The notes: generated by a model from the letters alone, not told the origin. DNA of 64,000 bases from Chromatiales bacterium (GCA_016789885.1 JAEUPZ010000007.1:62001-126000), one strand, 5' to 3'; shown: positions 25,749 through 35,448, numbered from the stretch's first letter. A program made the numbers and translations.

Positions 25749-26438
25749 GTGACGGAACCCTCCCACACCACATGGCGTGACGCCCGCCGGTACCTGCTGA
25801 TCGGCCTGGTCACCGCCGCACCGCTGTGGGTGACCTGGCTGGTGTTCGACTTCCTGCTGACCCAGCTGTCGCGGCTCGGCACGCCGCTGGTCAACGCCGT
25901 GGCCGTGGCGCTGCAGCCGGTCTTTCCCGGCCTCGCCGCGGGGCTGCAGGACTCGGGCTTCCAGTCGTTGCTGGCGGCACTGGTGACCGTCGCGCTCATC
26001 TACCTGCTGGGGCTCACGGCGAGCCTCGTCATCGGCCGGCGCATCCTCGCGGTGTTCGAGGCCGTGGTCCAGCGCATCCCGCTGGTGGCTGCCATCTACG
26101 GCGGCACCAAGCGCTTCCTCAGCGTCGTCAAGGAGCAGCCGGCCGGCGTGCAGCGGGTCGTGCTGATCCCGTTCCCGACGCCCGAGATGCGCGCCGTGGG
26201 CTTCGTCACGCGGGTCATGGAGGAGACCGGCACCGGGCGGCGCATCGCCGCCGTCTACGTCCCGACGTCGCCCAACCCGACTTCCGGCTACATCGAACTG
26301 GTGCCGCTGGACGCGTGCGTCGAGACGGGCTGGACCATGGACGAGGCCATGAGCTTCGTCATCACCGGCGGCGCCACGGCGCCGGCGACGCTGCGGTTCG
26401 ATGCACCGCCGGCCCCGCCCGGGGACGCCGCCAGCTGA
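25749..26438 (+). CDS. DUF502 family membrane protein
   Basis: The 229-residue protein starts with GTG at 25749, fixed by GAAGGA 5-10 nt upstream; an earlier ATG lies in Arg-rich noise. Two transmembrane helices (residues ~14-40 and ~70-98, the second ending LLGLTASLVIGRRIL) are followed by the DUF502 core with YGGTKRFLSVV, VLIPFPTPEMRAVGFVT, VYVPTSPNPTSGYIELVP and a final EAMSFVITGG. This order is the invariable DUF502 pattern in bacteria and plants; the plant homologues (LIKE COV) affect vascular development, but the bacterial role is unknown. It is convergent with the FAH-type hydrolase, with a 29-nt hairpin spanning both stops. Confidence 0.93.
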   Translation: MTEPSHTTWRDARRYLLIGLVTAAPLWVTWLVFDFLLTQLSRLGTPLVNAVAVALQPVFPGLAAGLQDSGFQSLLAALVTVALIYLLGLTASLVIGRRILAVFEAVVQRIPLVAAIYGGTKRFLSVVKEQPAGVQRVVLIPFPTPEMRAVGFVTRVMEETGTGRRIAAVYVPTSPNPTSGYIELVPLDACVETGWTMDEAMSFVITGGATAPATLRFDAPPAPPGDAAS

Positions 26439-26465
26439 GGCCGGCGCGCGGGGTCAGCCGGCCTC
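26437..26465. terminator. Bidirectional hairpin spanning the convergent DUF502 and FAH-type stops
   Basis: GAGGCCGGC (26437-26445) and GCCGGCCTC (26457-26465) form a perfect 9-bp stem overlapping both gene ends, so it can serve either strand. No T-run is present. Confidence 0.5.
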
Positions 26466-27323
26466 GTCGGCCACCACGTTGCGCAGCGTGCCGATGCCGG
26501 GGCCATCGGCCCCGGTGATGCTGACCTCGACCACGTCGCCGGGCACGAGCCAGCGCGGGGGCTTGCGGGCAAAGCCGACGCCGCTCGGCGTGCCGGTGGC
26601 GATGATGTCGCCCGGCGACAGCGGCGTGAAGGTCGACACGTACTCGACGATGCGGCGCACGTCGAAGCAGAGGTCCGACGTCGGCGCCGACTGCATGACC
26701 TGGCCGTTGATGCGCGTCTCGATGTGCAGCCGCGACGGGTCGGGAATCTCGTCCGTCGTGACGAGCCAGGGACCGCAGCTGCCGGTGGCCGGGAAGTTCT
26801 TGCCCGGGATGAACTGGCTCGTGTGGTTCTGCCAGTCACGCACGGAGCCGTCGAGCAGGCAGGTGTAGCCGGCGACGCTGGCGAGGGCGTCCGCGGCGGC
26901 CACGCGCCGGGCCGGCCGCCCGATGACGATGGCGAGCTCGCCCTCATAGTCGTAGTGCGTCGATTCCCGGGGCCGGCGCAGCACCTCGCCGTGGCCCACC
27001 AGCGAATCGGGATAGCGGACGAAAAGCGTCGGGTGCGCCGGCGGCTCGCGGCCCATCTCGCGGATGTGGGCGAGGTAATTGACGCCGACGCAGATGATCT
27101 TGCGCGGCGACGGGATGACCGGCAGGAAGCGCACGCGGTCCGGCGCGACGCCCGGCTGCTGGCGCATCGTGGTGGCGAGCTCCGCCGTGGCACCGGCGGC
27201 CAGCACCGCGGCCAGGTCGGGGAAAAACCGGGCCGCAAGGGCCGGCGGTGCCGGGTACAGGGTGTCATCCATCACCAGGCCATAGGCCGGGCGACCATCG
27301 AGCAGGAAACTGGCGAGGCGCAT
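26454..27323 (-). CDS. Fumarylacetoacetate hydrolase (FAH) family protein
   Basis: The 289-residue protein has the FAH C-terminal fold: an N-terminal [19 protein letters not shown] arm, then [14 protein letters not shown], the metal-binding region [44 protein letters not shown], and [22 protein letters not shown] (residues ~230-260). Such enzymes cleave or hydrate acylpyruvates, oxaloacetate, or homoprotocatechuate intermediates. Its substrate is not determinable. It has no ribosome site; a consensus TATAAT lies 8 nt before the ATG, so the message is probably leaderless. It is divergent from the succinate-semialdehyde-type dehydrogenase with an 89-nt gap, which suggests a linked catabolic role, but this is inference. 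Confidence 0.93.
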   Translation of the reverse strand: MRLASFLLDGRPAYGLVMDDTLYPAPPALAARFFPDLAAVLAAGATAELATTMRQQPGVAPDRVRFLPVIPSPRKIICVGVNYLAHIREMGREPPAHPTLFVRYPDSLVGHGEVLRRPRESTHYDYEGELAIVIGRPARRVAAADALASVAGYTCLLDGSVRDWQNHTSQFIPGKNFPATGSCGPWLVTTDEIPDPSRLHIETRINGQVMQSAPTSDLCFDVRRIVEYVSTFTPLSPGDIIATGTPSGVGFARKPPRWLVPGDVVEVSITGADGPGIGTLRNVVADEAG

Positions 27324-27331
27324 GGGGGCGT

Positions 27332-27337
27332 ATTATA
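27332..27337 (-). promoter_or_regulatory. Consensus -10 (TATAAT) placing transcription at the FAH-type start codon
   Basis: On the minus strand TATAAT (27337-27332) ends 8 nt before ATG 27323, giving a predicted start 0-2 nt from the codon. No Shine-Dalgarno is seen; the -35 region is not clear. Confidence 0.55.
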
Positions 27338-27412
27338 GGAACCCTGCCGGTGCGGCCACAGTTGCCGTGGCCTCCTGATCCACCGGCCGGCGCCCCCAAC
27401 CACGAGCCCTGC

Positions 27413-28873
27413 ATGCTGTCCCTGGCCGACCCTGCCCTGCTGCGCGACCGCCTGTACCTGGACGGGCAGTGGGTCGCGGCCGACACCGGCGCCACGGCGC
27501 CCGTGCAGAACCCGGCCACCGGACAGGCCATCGCCACGGTCCCGCTGGCCGGCGCCCCGGAGACGCGGCGGGCCATCGCGGCCGCGGCGGCGGCACTGCC
27601 GGCCTGGGCCGCGCGCCCGGCCCGGGAGCGCGCCGACTGCCTGCGGCGGCTCCACGACCTGATGCTGGCCCACCAGGACGACCTGGCCCGGCTCATGACC
27701 GCCGAGCAGGGCAAGCCGCTCGCCGAGTCCCGGGGCGAGATCGCCTACTCGGCCGGCTTCTTCCAGTGGTTCGGCGAGGAGGCGAAGCGCGCCTACGGCG
27801 ACGTCATTCCCGGCCACCAGCGCGACCGGCGCATCGTGGTGCTGAAGCAGCCCGTCGGCGTCGTTGCGGCCATCACGCCGTGGAACTTCCCCTCGGCCAT
27901 GATCGCCCGCAAGGTCGCGCCGGCGCTGGCCGCCGGCTGCACCATCGTCGTCAAGCCGGCGCTGCAGACGCCGCTGTCGGCCCTGGCGCTGGCGGCGCTC
28001 GCCGAACGCGCCGGCGTGCCGGCCGGCGCGCTGAACGTCGTCACCGGCGACGCCCGCGCCATCGGCGGCGAGCTCACCGGCAACCCCGCGGTCCGCAAGC
28101 TCTCGTTCACCGGGTCGACGGCCACCGGCAAGCTGCTGCTGGCCCAGTGCGCCGCCACCGTCAAGAAGGTCTCGATGGAGCTCGGCGGCAACGCGCCCTT
28201 CATCGTCTTCGACGACGCGGACCTCGACGCGGCCGTTGCCGGTGCGATCCAGAGCAAGTTCCGCAACTCGGGCCAGACCTGCGTCTGCGCGAACCGGCTC
28301 TACGTGCAGGCCGGCATCCACGACCGTTTCGTGGCTGCGCTCGCCGCGGCGGTCGCGAAGCTGCGGGTCGGCGACGGGCTCGCCGGCGACACCGACCAGG
28401 GCCCGCTGATCGACGCCGCAGCCCTTGCCAAGGTCGAGGAGCACGTGGCCGACGCCGTGGCCCGGGGCGCCCGGGTCTTGACGGGTGGCTCGCGCCACGC
28501 CCTCGGCGGCACCTTCTTCGCGCCCACGGTGCTCGCCGGCGCCACGGCCGCCATGCGCGTCGCGACCGAGGAGACCTTCGGCCCCGTGGCCCCCGTCTTC
28601 CGCTTCACCGACGAGGCGGAGGCGGTGCGGCTCGCGAACGGGACCGAGTTCGGCCTCGCCGCCTACGTCTACACCCGGGACCTGGGCCGCGCGTGGCGGG
28701 TGCCCGAGGCCCTGGAGTGCGGCATGGTCGGCCTGAACACCGGGCTGATCTCCACCGAGGTGGCGCCCTTCGGGGGCGTCAAGGAATCGGGTATGGGCCG
28801 CGAAGGCTCGAAATACGGCCTCGACGAGTACCTCGAGGCCAAGTACGTCTGCATCGCCGGAGTTGATCCATGA
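27413..28873 (+). CDS. gabD: NAD(P)-dependent succinate-semialdehyde-type aldehyde dehydrogenase
   Basis: The 486-residue enzyme starts at ATG 27413; longer frames overlap the divergent FAH gene. Aldehyde dehydrogenase features are complete: [20 protein letters not shown] (in most relatives the Ala is Glu), [18 protein letters not shown] with the general-base Glu, nucleophile Cys290 in GQTCVCANR, and the C-terminal [10 protein letters not shown] and [20 protein letters not shown]. GabD-type length and the last motif point to succinate semialdehyde oxidation to succinate, but other semialdehydes are possible. Its stop overlaps the MATE gene start (ATGA), so they are co-translated. No GABA transaminase is in the window. 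Confidence 0.92.
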   Translation: MLSLADPALLRDRLYLDGQWVAADTGATAPVQNPATGQAIATVPLAGAPETRRAIAAAAAALPAWAARPARERADCLRRLHDLMLAHQDDLARLMTAEQGKPLAESRGEIAYSAGFFQWFGEEAKRAYGDVIPGHQRDRRIVVLKQPVGVVAAITPWNFPSAMIARKVAPALAAGCTIVVKPALQTPLSALALAALAERAGVPAGALNVVTGDARAIGGELTGNPAVRKLSFTGSTATGKLLLAQCAATVKKVSMELGGNAPFIVFDDADLDAAVAGAIQSKFRNSGQTCVCANRLYVQAGIHDRFVAALAAAVAKLRVGDGLAGDTDQGPLIDAAALAKVEEHVADAVARGARVLTGGSRHALGGTFFAPTVLAGATAAMRVATEETFGPVAPVFRFTDEAEAVRLANGTEFGLAAYVYTRDLGRAWRVPEALECGMVGLNTGLISTEVAPFGGVKESGMGREGSKYGLDEYLEAKYVCIAGVDP

Positions 28874-30288
28874 ACCCCAAGGCCAAGGGCGCCCGCCTGA
28901 CCGACGGACCGGTCGGCAAGTCCATCCTCTCGCTGATGCTGCCGATGATGATGGGCATGCTTGCCATCGTCATCAACAACCTCGCCGGGGCGTTCTTCAT
29001 CGCGCGGGTCAGCACCGAGCAGCTGGCCGCCATCAGCTTCACGTTCCCGGTGAGCTTCATCGTTGGCGCCGTGGCCATGGCGCTCGGCACCGGCACCTCG
29101 TCGGTGGTCTCGCGGCTGTTCGGCTCCGGCAACCGGGACGAGGTCCGGCGCGTGACCGCCCACGCCATGCTGCTCGGCATCGCCTGCGGCGCCGTCGTGC
29201 TCGCCATCGGCCTCGCCACCATCGACCCGGTCTTCCGCCTGCTCGGCGCCGGCGAGGAGACGCTGCCGCTGATCCACCGCTACATGCAGGTGTACTACTG
29301 GGGCGGCATCTTCCTGGTCGCGCCGATGATCGCGAACTCCGTGCTGCGCGCGTCGGGCGACGCGAAGCGGCCGGCGCTGATCATGACGATGGCGGCCATC
29401 CTCAACATCGTCATCGATCCCATCCTGATCTTCGGCCTGTTCGGCTTCCCGCGCATGGAGATCGAGGGCGCGGCGCTGGGTGGCGTGCTGTCCAACGCGC
29501 TGACCATGGTCGCTTCGGCCTTCCTCGTGGTGCGCCGCGAGAAGCTGGTCGACTTCCACGCGCTGCATCTCGATACGCTCTTCGACTCGTGGCGCCGCAT
29601 CCTGCACGTCGGCATCCCGTCGCTGACCAGCAGCCTCGTGGCGCCCCTGACGACGGCCTTCGTCACCAGCCAGATGGCGCGCTTCGGCAGCGGGGCCATG
29701 GCCGGCTTCGGCACGGCGTCGCGCCTCGAGGGACTGAGCGCCATGGCGCTGATGGCGCTGTCGGCCGGCATGACGCCGTTCGTCGGCCAGAACTTCGGCG
29801 CCGGCAAGCTCGAACGGGTGCGCGACGGCATGAACTGGGGCTTCCGCTTCTCGCTCGTCTACGGCCTCGCCGTCGCGCTGGTGCTGCTGGTCGCCGGCGG
29901 TCCCATCGCGTCGATCTTCGGCCTCGAGGGAGCGGCCCGCGACACGGCCCTGCAACACATGCACCTCGTGCCCTTCACCTACGCGGCGCTCGGCTGCTCC
30001 ATGGCCGTGAACGGTGCGCTCAACGCGCTCGGCAAGCCGGTGGCAGCCATGCTGGTGTCCCTCAGCCGCACGCTGCTGGTCTACGCGCCCCTGTCCTTCG
30101 TCGGTGCGCACTTCTTCGGCACCATCGGCATCTTCGCGGCCGCCGCCACGGCGAACTGCGTGGCCGGCGGCATCGGCGTGCTGCAGTTCCGCCGGGCGCT
30201 GCGCGAGACCATGGCCCGGCAGCAGGCCAAGGCGGCGGCCGCTGCGGCCGAGGTCACCGGCGCCGGCCCGGCGCCCCGCACGGCGTGA
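28870..30288 (+). CDS. MATE family efflux transporter
   Basis: The 472-residue protein has twelve transmembrane helices in two MatE halves, beginning [19 protein letters not shown], with the conserved [37 protein letters not shown] and [10 protein letters not shown] segments of the DinF/NorM-like fold. It uses proton or sodium gradient to export cationic drugs or metabolites. The ATG overlaps the aldehyde dehydrogenase stop by 4 nt. A regulatory or substrate link to the dehydrogenase is not obvious. Confidence 0.93.
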   Translation: MNPKAKGARLTDGPVGKSILSLMLPMMMGMLAIVINNLAGAFFIARVSTEQLAAISFTFPVSFIVGAVAMALGTGTSSVVSRLFGSGNRDEVRRVTAHAMLLGIACGAVVLAIGLATIDPVFRLLGAGEETLPLIHRYMQVYYWGGIFLVAPMIANSVLRASGDAKRPALIMTMAAILNIVIDPILIFGLFGFPRMEIEGAALGGVLSNALTMVASAFLVVRREKLVDFHALHLDTLFDSWRRILHVGIPSLTSSLVAPLTTAFVTSQMARFGSGAMAGFGTASRLEGLSAMALMALSAGMTPFVGQNFGAGKLERVRDGMNWGFRFSLVYGLAVALVLLVAGGPIASIFGLEGAARDTALQHMHLVPFTYAALGCSMAVNGALNALGKPVAAMLVSLSRTLLVYAPLSFVGAHFFGTIGIFAAAATANCVAGGIGVLQFRRALRETMARQQAKAAAAAAEVTGAGPAPRTA

Positions 30289-30332
30289 CCGGCGCCACGG
30301 ACCCGCCAGCCCCGGGGCACTAGGCTGCCCCC

Positions 30333-31046
30333 ATGAGCGGAGCCCGCCGCACCTGGTACCAGCTGCTGCACGTGCAGCCGGACGCGCCCGTCGAGGTGAT
30401 CCGGTCGAGCTACCGCACGATCATGCAGCGGCTGCGGGTGCACCCGGACCTCGGCGGTGACCCCGAGACGGCGCGACTGCTGAACGAGGCCTGGGCGGTG
30501 CTCGGCGACCCCGCACGCCGGGCCGCCTACGATCGTGAACTCGCGAGCCTGCGCGCGCCGGCTCCGGAGCGGCCGCCCGCCGCCGCGGCGCCCGAGCCCA
30601 CCGCCACGGGGCTCTACCGGTCGCTGGGGACCTGCCTCTTCTGCAAGGCGCCGCTGCCACCGCTGCAGCGGCTGCTGCCCGAGACCACCTGCGACACCTG
30701 CGGCGTGCCGCTGTTCCCGGCGAGCCGGCTCCCGGCGAGTCCCGACGGACGGGCGCTGCCACGGCTCACGCGCCAGCACCAGGCACGGCTCTTCACGGCC
30801 TGGCCCCAGGACGCGGGACTGGCCGTGGAGACGCGGGACCTCTCGCCCATCGGTGTCGGCCTGCTGGCCCCGGTGCCGGTGGCGCCGAGCCTCGTCGCGC
30901 GGCTCGAGAGCGACGTCTGCCGCGCCGTCGTGCGGATCGTCAGCGTCCGCCGCGAGGGCAGCGACGGGCGTTACCTGCTGGGCGCCGAGTTCCTGACGGT
31001 GCTGTTCCCGCGGCCGCGGGGCGCCTTCGTCTCGACGCGCGCCTGA
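30333..31046 (+). CDS. J-domain protein with zinc-ribbon and PilZ-like C-terminal domain
   Basis: The 237-residue protein has a DnaJ-type J domain at residues 7-68 (WYQLLHVQPDAPVEVIRSSY, HPD intact at 38-40, and an ending LNEAWAVLGDPARRAAYDREL), a Pro/Ala linker, a two-Cys-pair zinc-ribbon-like segment (CLFC and CDTC, residues ~95-125), and a C-terminal ~90-residue region with DLSPIGVGLLAPV, the DxSxxG motif of PilZ c-di-GMP binders, ending GRYLLGAEFLTVLF. The RxxxR element of PilZ is not clear, so c-di-GMP binding is a hypothesis. It would recruit Hsp70 to a signalling target. A TAGGCT hexamer ends 6 nt before the ATG, and there is no ribosome site. Confidence 0.82.
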   Translation: MSGARRTWYQLLHVQPDAPVEVIRSSYRTIMQRLRVHPDLGGDPETARLLNEAWAVLGDPARRAAYDRELASLRAPAPERPPAAAAPEPTATGLYRSLGTCLFCKAPLPPLQRLLPETTCDTCGVPLFPASRLPASPDGRALPRLTRQHQARLFTAWPQDAGLAVETRDLSPIGVGLLAPVPVAPSLVARLESDVCRAVVRIVSVRREGSDGRYLLGAEFLTVLFPRPRGAFVSTRA

Positions 31047-31061
31047 GCGGCGCGCCCCGTC

Positions 31062-31823
31062 TCAGCCCGGGCCGCCCATGGCAGCCAGACCCTCGAGGGT
31101 CGCGGCAACGACCCGGTCGTGCTGCTCGGCCCGCGGCATCGTCGCCACCCACTGCTCCTTGTAGGAACCGCCGACGAAGGCGCCGAAGTTCATGTGGTTG
31201 CCGCCGGGCAGGGGCACCCACGGCGCATCGGCCGGGAAGTACGGCCGGCGGGCCGCGAAGGACTCGGGCGGCTGGCCGTCGGGCGTGGCACGGTGGATGT
31301 GCCAGACCGGCCGGTTCCACTCGGCCAGGCGGTCGGACTCCAGCGGGAAGGAGTCCCAGACGACGAAGCCGGCCACGGCGTCGGGATGCTTGTGGATGAA
31401 AGCAGACCCCGCACCGCCACCCATCGAGTGGCCGATCAGCATCCAGCGGCGGATCTCCGGAAAGGCCGCCTCGACCTCCAGCGCCTTGTCCGTGGCGAAG
31501 ATCGAGAAGTTCATCGGCATGCGCGGGGCGACGACGCGGTAGCCCGCGGCTGCGATCCGCCGCAGCGTCGGCGCGTAGCCCCGCACGTCGGTGCTGGCAC
31601 CCTGGTAGAAGATCACGCCCGCCACCGGCTCACGGCCGGCCGGGTCGAAGATGACCCAGCGCGGCTCGTCGGTGACGGTGACAGCTGCGTCGCTTTCCAT
31701 GGCCGCCAGTGCCTCGGGCGCCGGGTTCGCAGTCCGGCTGCCAGCGGTCAGGAAGAACCAGGCCGTGGGCAGGACCAGCGCCAGCACGAGGACCAGCGCG
31801 CCGTACTTGAGGACTTTCTTCAT
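31062..31823 (-). CDS. Membrane-anchored alpha/beta hydrolase
   Basis: This 253-residue protein has an N-terminal hydrophobic anchor (residues ~8-27) and an alpha/beta hydrolase fold with oxyanion segment VIFYQGASTDVRGY, nucleophile Ser133 in GHSMGG, and a GNHMNFG stretch near the C terminus that could hold the histidine. Resembles Abhydrolase_5/dienelactone-like esterases facing the periplasm. It is convergent with the J-domain gene and divergent from the dctPQM transporter (78 nt between starts). Substrate unknown. Confidence 0.85.
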   Translation of the reverse strand: MKKVLKYGALVLVLALVLPTAWFFLTAGSRTANPAPEALAAMESDAAVTVTDEPRWVIFDPAGREPVAGVIFYQGASTDVRGYAPTLRRIAAAGYRVVAPRMPMNFSIFATDKALEVEAAFPEIRRWMLIGHSMGGGAGSAFIHKHPDAVAGFVVWDSFPLESDRLAEWNRPVWHIHRATPDGQPPESFAARRPYFPADAPWVPLPGGNHMNFGAFVGGSYKEQWVATMPRAEQHDRVVAATLEGLAAMGGPG

Positions 31824-31889
31824 GGGCCACCCCGGTGGCGGGCTGCGGACAGGGGCGACAGCCTAGCACCGTGCCTGCCTGCGCGGACT

Positions 31890-31895
31890 TATCAT
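31890..31895 (+). promoter_or_regulatory. -10-like hexamer 6 nt before the dctP GTG (probable leaderless start)
   Basis: TATCAT matches five of six consensus bases and is followed by only 6 nt before GTG 31902. No Shine-Dalgarno is present. A clear -35 was not found. Confidence 0.4.
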
Positions 31896-31901
31896 CCGCG
31901 C

Positions 31902-32885
31902 GTGCGCACCGTCCTCCTGCTGCTGCTCGTTGCCCTCTGGGCCCGCGTGGGCCACGCCGGCGAGGTGACGCTGACGCTCGCCAGCAGCTGGAACGCCCGG
32001 CAGAACTTCACGGCCGACTTCCTGCGGTACGTCGACGCCGTGAACGCCCGGGGGAAGGGGCTCGTGCAGATCCGCTTCATCGGCGGGCCCGAGGCGATCC
32101 CCGAGCAGCAGCTGCTGTACGCCCTGCGCCGGGGCGTCATCGACCTGGCCTTCGGCGGCATGACCTACTACCGCGGGGTGCTCCCCGAGGGCGACGCCAT
32201 CTTCGCCTCGACGCTGGGTCCCGCCGAGGCCCGGGCCAGCGGCGCCCTCGAGGCGCTGCAGCCCTGGTGGCGTGAGCGCATCAACGCGCGGCTGATCGGC
32301 TGGGTGCAGTCGGGCGTCGGCGCCAACCTGTGGCTGCGCGCCCCGCCGCCCCTGGGCAGCGATGGCCTGCCGGACCTGCGGGGCCTGGTGCTGCGCACGT
32401 CACCGTCGAACCGCGAGCTGCTCGAGGCGCTGGGCGCCCGCACGGTGCAGGTGCCGGTCAGCGAGATCTACACGGCCCTCGAGCGCGGCATGGTCGACGG
32501 CCTCGCCTTCACGACCATCGGCCTGCCGGACCTCGGCGTCGGGCAGTTCATCCGGTACCGCGTCGAGCCCGAGGTGCTGCAGCTCGCCGTGTGCCTGCAG
32601 GCGAACCTCGATGCGTGGAACCGCCTCGACCCGCGGGCGCGGACGCTGCTCGAAGAGGAGGCGATCCGCTACGAGGCCGGCAACCGCGCGCGCTTCACCG
32701 CACTGAAGGAGCGCGAGCACGCGGAGCTCGCCGCGGCGGGCCTGCAGGCCATCAAGCTGCCGCCGGGGGTGGCCGACGCCTACGTGCAGCTGGCGCGCGA
32801 GACGACCTGGCAGCGGCTCGCGCGCCGTGCGCCGGAATCGGCCCGGGTACTGCGGCCGCTGTTCGATCCGGAGGGCGCGCGGTGA
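31902..32885 (+). CDS. dctP: TRAP transporter substrate-binding protein, DctP family
   Basis: The 327-residue protein starts at GTG 31902, giving a signal peptide (VLLLLLVALWARVGHAG, cleaved after Ala) and then LTLASSWNARQNF. The TRAP solute-binding fold is supported by FIGGPEAIPEQQLLYALRRGVIDLAFG, VLRTSPSNRELLEALGARTVQVPVSEIYTALERGMVDG (conserved dicarboxylate-binding Arg and the ALERG signature), and WNRLDPRARTLLEEEA. It captures an organic acid (usually C4-dicarboxylate, lactate or similar) in the periplasm for DctQM. Substrate is not decidable from sequence. The next two genes overlap its stop and each other, forming dctPQM. Confidence 0.93.
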   Translation: MRTVLLLLLVALWARVGHAGEVTLTLASSWNARQNFTADFLRYVDAVNARGKGLVQIRFIGGPEAIPEQQLLYALRRGVIDLAFGGMTYYRGVLPEGDAIFASTLGPAEARASGALEALQPWWRERINARLIGWVQSGVGANLWLRAPPPLGSDGLPDLRGLVLRTSPSNRELLEALGARTVQVPVSEIYTALERGMVDGLAFTTIGLPDLGVGQFIRYRVEPEVLQLAVCLQANLDAWNRLDPRARTLLEEEAIRYEAGNRARFTALKEREHAELAAAGLQAIKLPPGVADAYVQLARETTWQRLARRAPESARVLRPLFDPEGAR

Positions 32886-33391
32886 CGGTGCTCGTGCGGG
32901 CCTGGGACGCCCTCGTGTCGGCGCTGCTCGCGGGCGCCGGCCTCGTCATCGCGGCCGTGACGCTGCTCATCGCCTGGGACGTGGTCGCCCGCAACCTCGG
33001 CCTGCAGCCGCCGGAGTCCACCGTGGCGCTGACGGAGTACGCACTCCTCTATGTAGCGCTGGCGTCGGGGCCCGCGCTGGTGCGCAGCCGCGGCCACGTC
33101 ACCATCGACCTGCTGGCCGGACACCTGCCCGCAGGCCTGCGGCCGTGGCTCGCCCGCGGCATGCTGGCCACGGCGGCGGCCACGGCGGCGGCCGTCGCCG
33201 TGCTGGCGGTGCTGCTGGCCCTCGAGGCGCTGGAGCGGGGCGAGCTCGACGTGCGCTCATTCGACATTCCAAGGATCTGGCTCTTCGCGCCGCTGGCCGT
33301 CGGCGGCGCCATGATGGCCGTGGAGTTCCTGCGCCTGCTGGCCCGGGGCGAGGTGGCGGCCCGGCCCCCGGCCGAGCGGGAGTCGCTGTGA
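32882..33391 (+). CDS. dctQ: TRAP transporter small permease, DctQ family
   Basis: The 169-residue protein starts at GTG 32882, overlapping the DctP stop (GTGA). Four transmembrane helices and the DctQ hallmark IAWDVVARNLGLQPPESTVALTEYALLYVALA followed by HVTIDLL are present. It joins DctM to form the membrane part. The GTG overlaps indicate translational coupling through the whole operon. Confidence 0.93.
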   Translation: MTVLVRAWDALVSALLAGAGLVIAAVTLLIAWDVVARNLGLQPPESTVALTEYALLYVALASGPALVRSRGHVTIDLLAGHLPAGLRPWLARGMLATAAATAAAVAVLAVLLALEALERGELDVRSFDIPRIWLFAPLAVGGAMMAVEFLRLLARGEVAARPPAERESL

Positions 33392-34704
33392 GCCCCGAGG
33401 CGCTCGGCGCGCTCACCTTCGCGGTGGCGCTGGTGCTGATGCTGGCGGGCATGCCGGTGGCCTTCGCGCTGCTGGCGGCGAACCTGGTGGGCGCCTGGTT
33501 CCTGCTCGGCGACCTGCCCGGGCTGCTCCAGGTGGTCGACAACGCCACGGCCCAGGTCACGTCCTTCACGCTGGTCGCGGTACCGCTCTTCGTGCTGATG
33601 GGGGCGCTGCTCTTCCGCAGCGGGCTGGCCCTGCGGGTGTTCGATGCGCTGGATGCCCTCTTCGGCCGGCTGCCCGGGCGGCTCTGCTACCTGACGGTGG
33701 CCGGCAGCACGGCCTTCTCGACGCTGACCGGCTCGTCGCTCGCCAACACGGCGATGGTCGGTGCGCTGATGGTCCCGGAGATGGAGCGGCGCGGCTACGC
33801 CCGGCACATGGCCATCGGCCCGGTGGTGGGCACCGGGGGCCTTGCGATGCTGATCCCGCCGTCATCGCTGGGCGTCCTGCTCGGCAGCCTCGCCGGCATC
33901 AACATCGGCGCGCTGCTGATCGCGGGGCTGCTGCCAGGGCTGCTGCTGGCGGTGCTCTACTGCGCCGTCATCTGGCTGCAGGTGCGCCGCGACCCGTCCA
34001 GCGCGCCGGCCTACGACGTGGCGGCGGTGCCGCCGGGCGAGCGGCTGCGGCTCACCGTCCGCAACATCCTGCCGCTGGGGCTCGTGCTCTTCAGCGTGGT
34101 CGGGCTCATCGTGCTCGGCATCGCCACGCCCTCGGAGGCCGCCGCCTTCGGCGTGTTGTCCGTGGCGGCGATCGCAGCCGGCTGCCGCTGCCTGACCCGC
34201 ACGGCCATCAGCCAGGCGCTCGCCGACACGGCCAGTGTCACCGGCATGGTCTTCCTGCTCGTGATCGCCGCCTCGGTGTTCAGCCAGCTGCTGGCCTTCT
34301 CGGGGGCCAGCCGCGTGGCCGTCGACTTCGCGCTCGGCCTCGGCAGCGATCCGCTGGTGATCCTGCTGCTGATGTTCGCGGTGCTGCTGCTGCTCGGGAT
34401 GTTCGTCGACCAGATCTCGATCATGCTGCTCACCATCCCGGTGTTCATGCCGGTGGTGAAGGCGCTGGGACTCGACCCGGTCTGGTTCGGGCTGCTCATG
34501 CTGCTGGCCCTGGAGATGAGCCTGACCACGCCGCCCTTCGGGCTGCTGCTCTTCCTGATGATGGGCGTGGCGCCGAAGGGCACGACCTTCGGCCAGGTGA
34601 CGCGGGCGGCGGTGCCCTACCTCGCGTGCAACCTCGTGGCGGCGGCGCTGATCATCGCCTTCCCCGCCATCGCGCTGTGGCTGCCGCAGGTCTGGCTGCG
34701 CTAG
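33388..34704 (+). CDS. dctM: TRAP transporter large permease, DctM family
   Basis: The 438-residue protein starts at GTG 33388, overlapping the DctQ stop. It has the DctM architecture of about twelve helices with GMPVAFALLAANLVGA, FSTLTGSSLANTAMVGALMVPEM, IPPSSLGVLLGSLAGINIG and LTTPPFGLLLFLMMG, the last matching the second hairpin loop. DctM transports the substrate with sodium symport. The C-terminal end is complete, and a hairpin lies 11 nt downstream. Confidence 0.95.
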   Translation: MSPEALGALTFAVALVLMLAGMPVAFALLAANLVGAWFLLGDLPGLLQVVDNATAQVTSFTLVAVPLFVLMGALLFRSGLALRVFDALDALFGRLPGRLCYLTVAGSTAFSTLTGSSLANTAMVGALMVPEMERRGYARHMAIGPVVGTGGLAMLIPPSSLGVLLGSLAGINIGALLIAGLLPGLLLAVLYCAVIWLQVRRDPSSAPAYDVAAVPPGERLRLTVRNILPLGLVLFSVVGLIVLGIATPSEAAAFGVLSVAAIAAGCRCLTRTAISQALADTASVTGMVFLLVIAASVFSQLLAFSGASRVAVDFALGLGSDPLVILLLMFAVLLLLGMFVDQISIMLLTIPVFMPVVKALGLDPVWFGLLMLLALEMSLTTPPFGLLLFLMMGVAPKGTTFGQVTRAAVPYLACNLVAAALIIAFPAIALWLPQVWLR

Positions 34705-34714
34705 AAACGACGAC

Positions 34715-34742
34715 GCCCGGCACGGCTTTCACCGTACCGGGC
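34715..34742. terminator. Hairpin between convergent dctM and lipoprotein genes
   Basis: GCCCGGCACGG (34715-34725) pairs with CCGTACCGGGC (34732-34742), with one C-A mismatch and a 6-nt loop. It lies 10 nt past the dctM stop and 49 nt past the lipoprotein stop. No clear T-run follows on either strand. Confidence 0.55.
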
Positions 34743-34791
34743 GCCGGGACTCGCTGCCAGGGCGACCAGCGGCCGCCCTGGCCTCTCGGCC

Positions 34792-35448
34792 TTACTCGGT
34801 CGGCGCCGGCTCGGCAGGCGCCGCCGGCTCCGCCGGTGCGGCCGCCGGGGTCGGCTCGACGCTGATGGCCAGCGCCTCGGTGTAGGTGATCTCCACCTTG
34901 TCGCCTTCCTTCAGGCCGCGGACGAACTCCTGGGCGGCGGGGTTCTTCACCTCGAGCACCCGCACCAGGCCGTCCTGGCCGTAGAACGACACCACCTTGC
35001 CCTCGTCGCGCGTCGAGACGATGGTCACCGGGATGGTGGCACTGCGGCCGATCGCGGCGGCAGGCCGCTCGCCCTCGGCGGCGCGCTCGCCGGCCAGGTC
35101 GATCACCGGCGCATCGGGCGCGCCGGCCGGCTTCAGCTGGGCGCCGATGGCGCGGTAGTAGCGCGCCACGACGGTGTCGCCGACCTTGACCTGGGGCAGG
35201 TTGCGCACCTCGGGACCGGCCTCGATGGTGAAGAGGTCGCCGCTCTGGCCCTTGAGGGTGACGAGGCGGGTGTCGAGGTTGACGGCCTCGACGGTGGCCG
35301 TGACCTCCTCGATCTCCTCGACCCGGACGGGCTCGGGGGCCGCGGCCGGCTCAGGGGCGGGTGCAGGCGGCGTCGGCTCGGGGGGCTTGCCGCCGCAGGC
35401 GGCCAGCGTGACGAGCAGGGATACCGGGAGCAGCAGTCGGTAGTTCAT
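34792..35448 (-). CDS. Lipoprotein with repeated small beta (OB-like/DUF5666-like) regions
   Basis: The 218-residue protein starts at ATG 35448 behind AAGGGGAAAA; an upstream frame lacks support. The lipobox LAAC (Cys ~18) follows a short signal. A Pro/Ala/Glu linker leads to TATVEAVNLDTRLVTLKGQ, SFYGQDGLVRVLEVKNPA and KEGDKVEITYTEALAI, strand-loop-strand blocks reminiscent of DUF5666. The tail is again Ala/Pro-rich. Function unknown. It ends a minus-strand run of lipoproteins and an M48 peptidase, so an envelope role is likely. Confidence 0.8.
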   Translation of the reverse strand: MNYRLLLPVSLLVTLAACGGKPPEPTPPAPAPEPAAAPEPVRVEEIEEVTATVEAVNLDTRLVTLKGQSGDLFTIEAGPEVRNLPQVKVGDTVVARYYRAIGAQLKPAGAPDAPVIDLAGERAAEGERPAAAIGRSATIPVTIVSTRDEGKVVSFYGQDGLVRVLEVKNPAAQEFVRGLKEGDKVEITYTEALAISVEPTPAAAPAEPAAPAEPAPTE

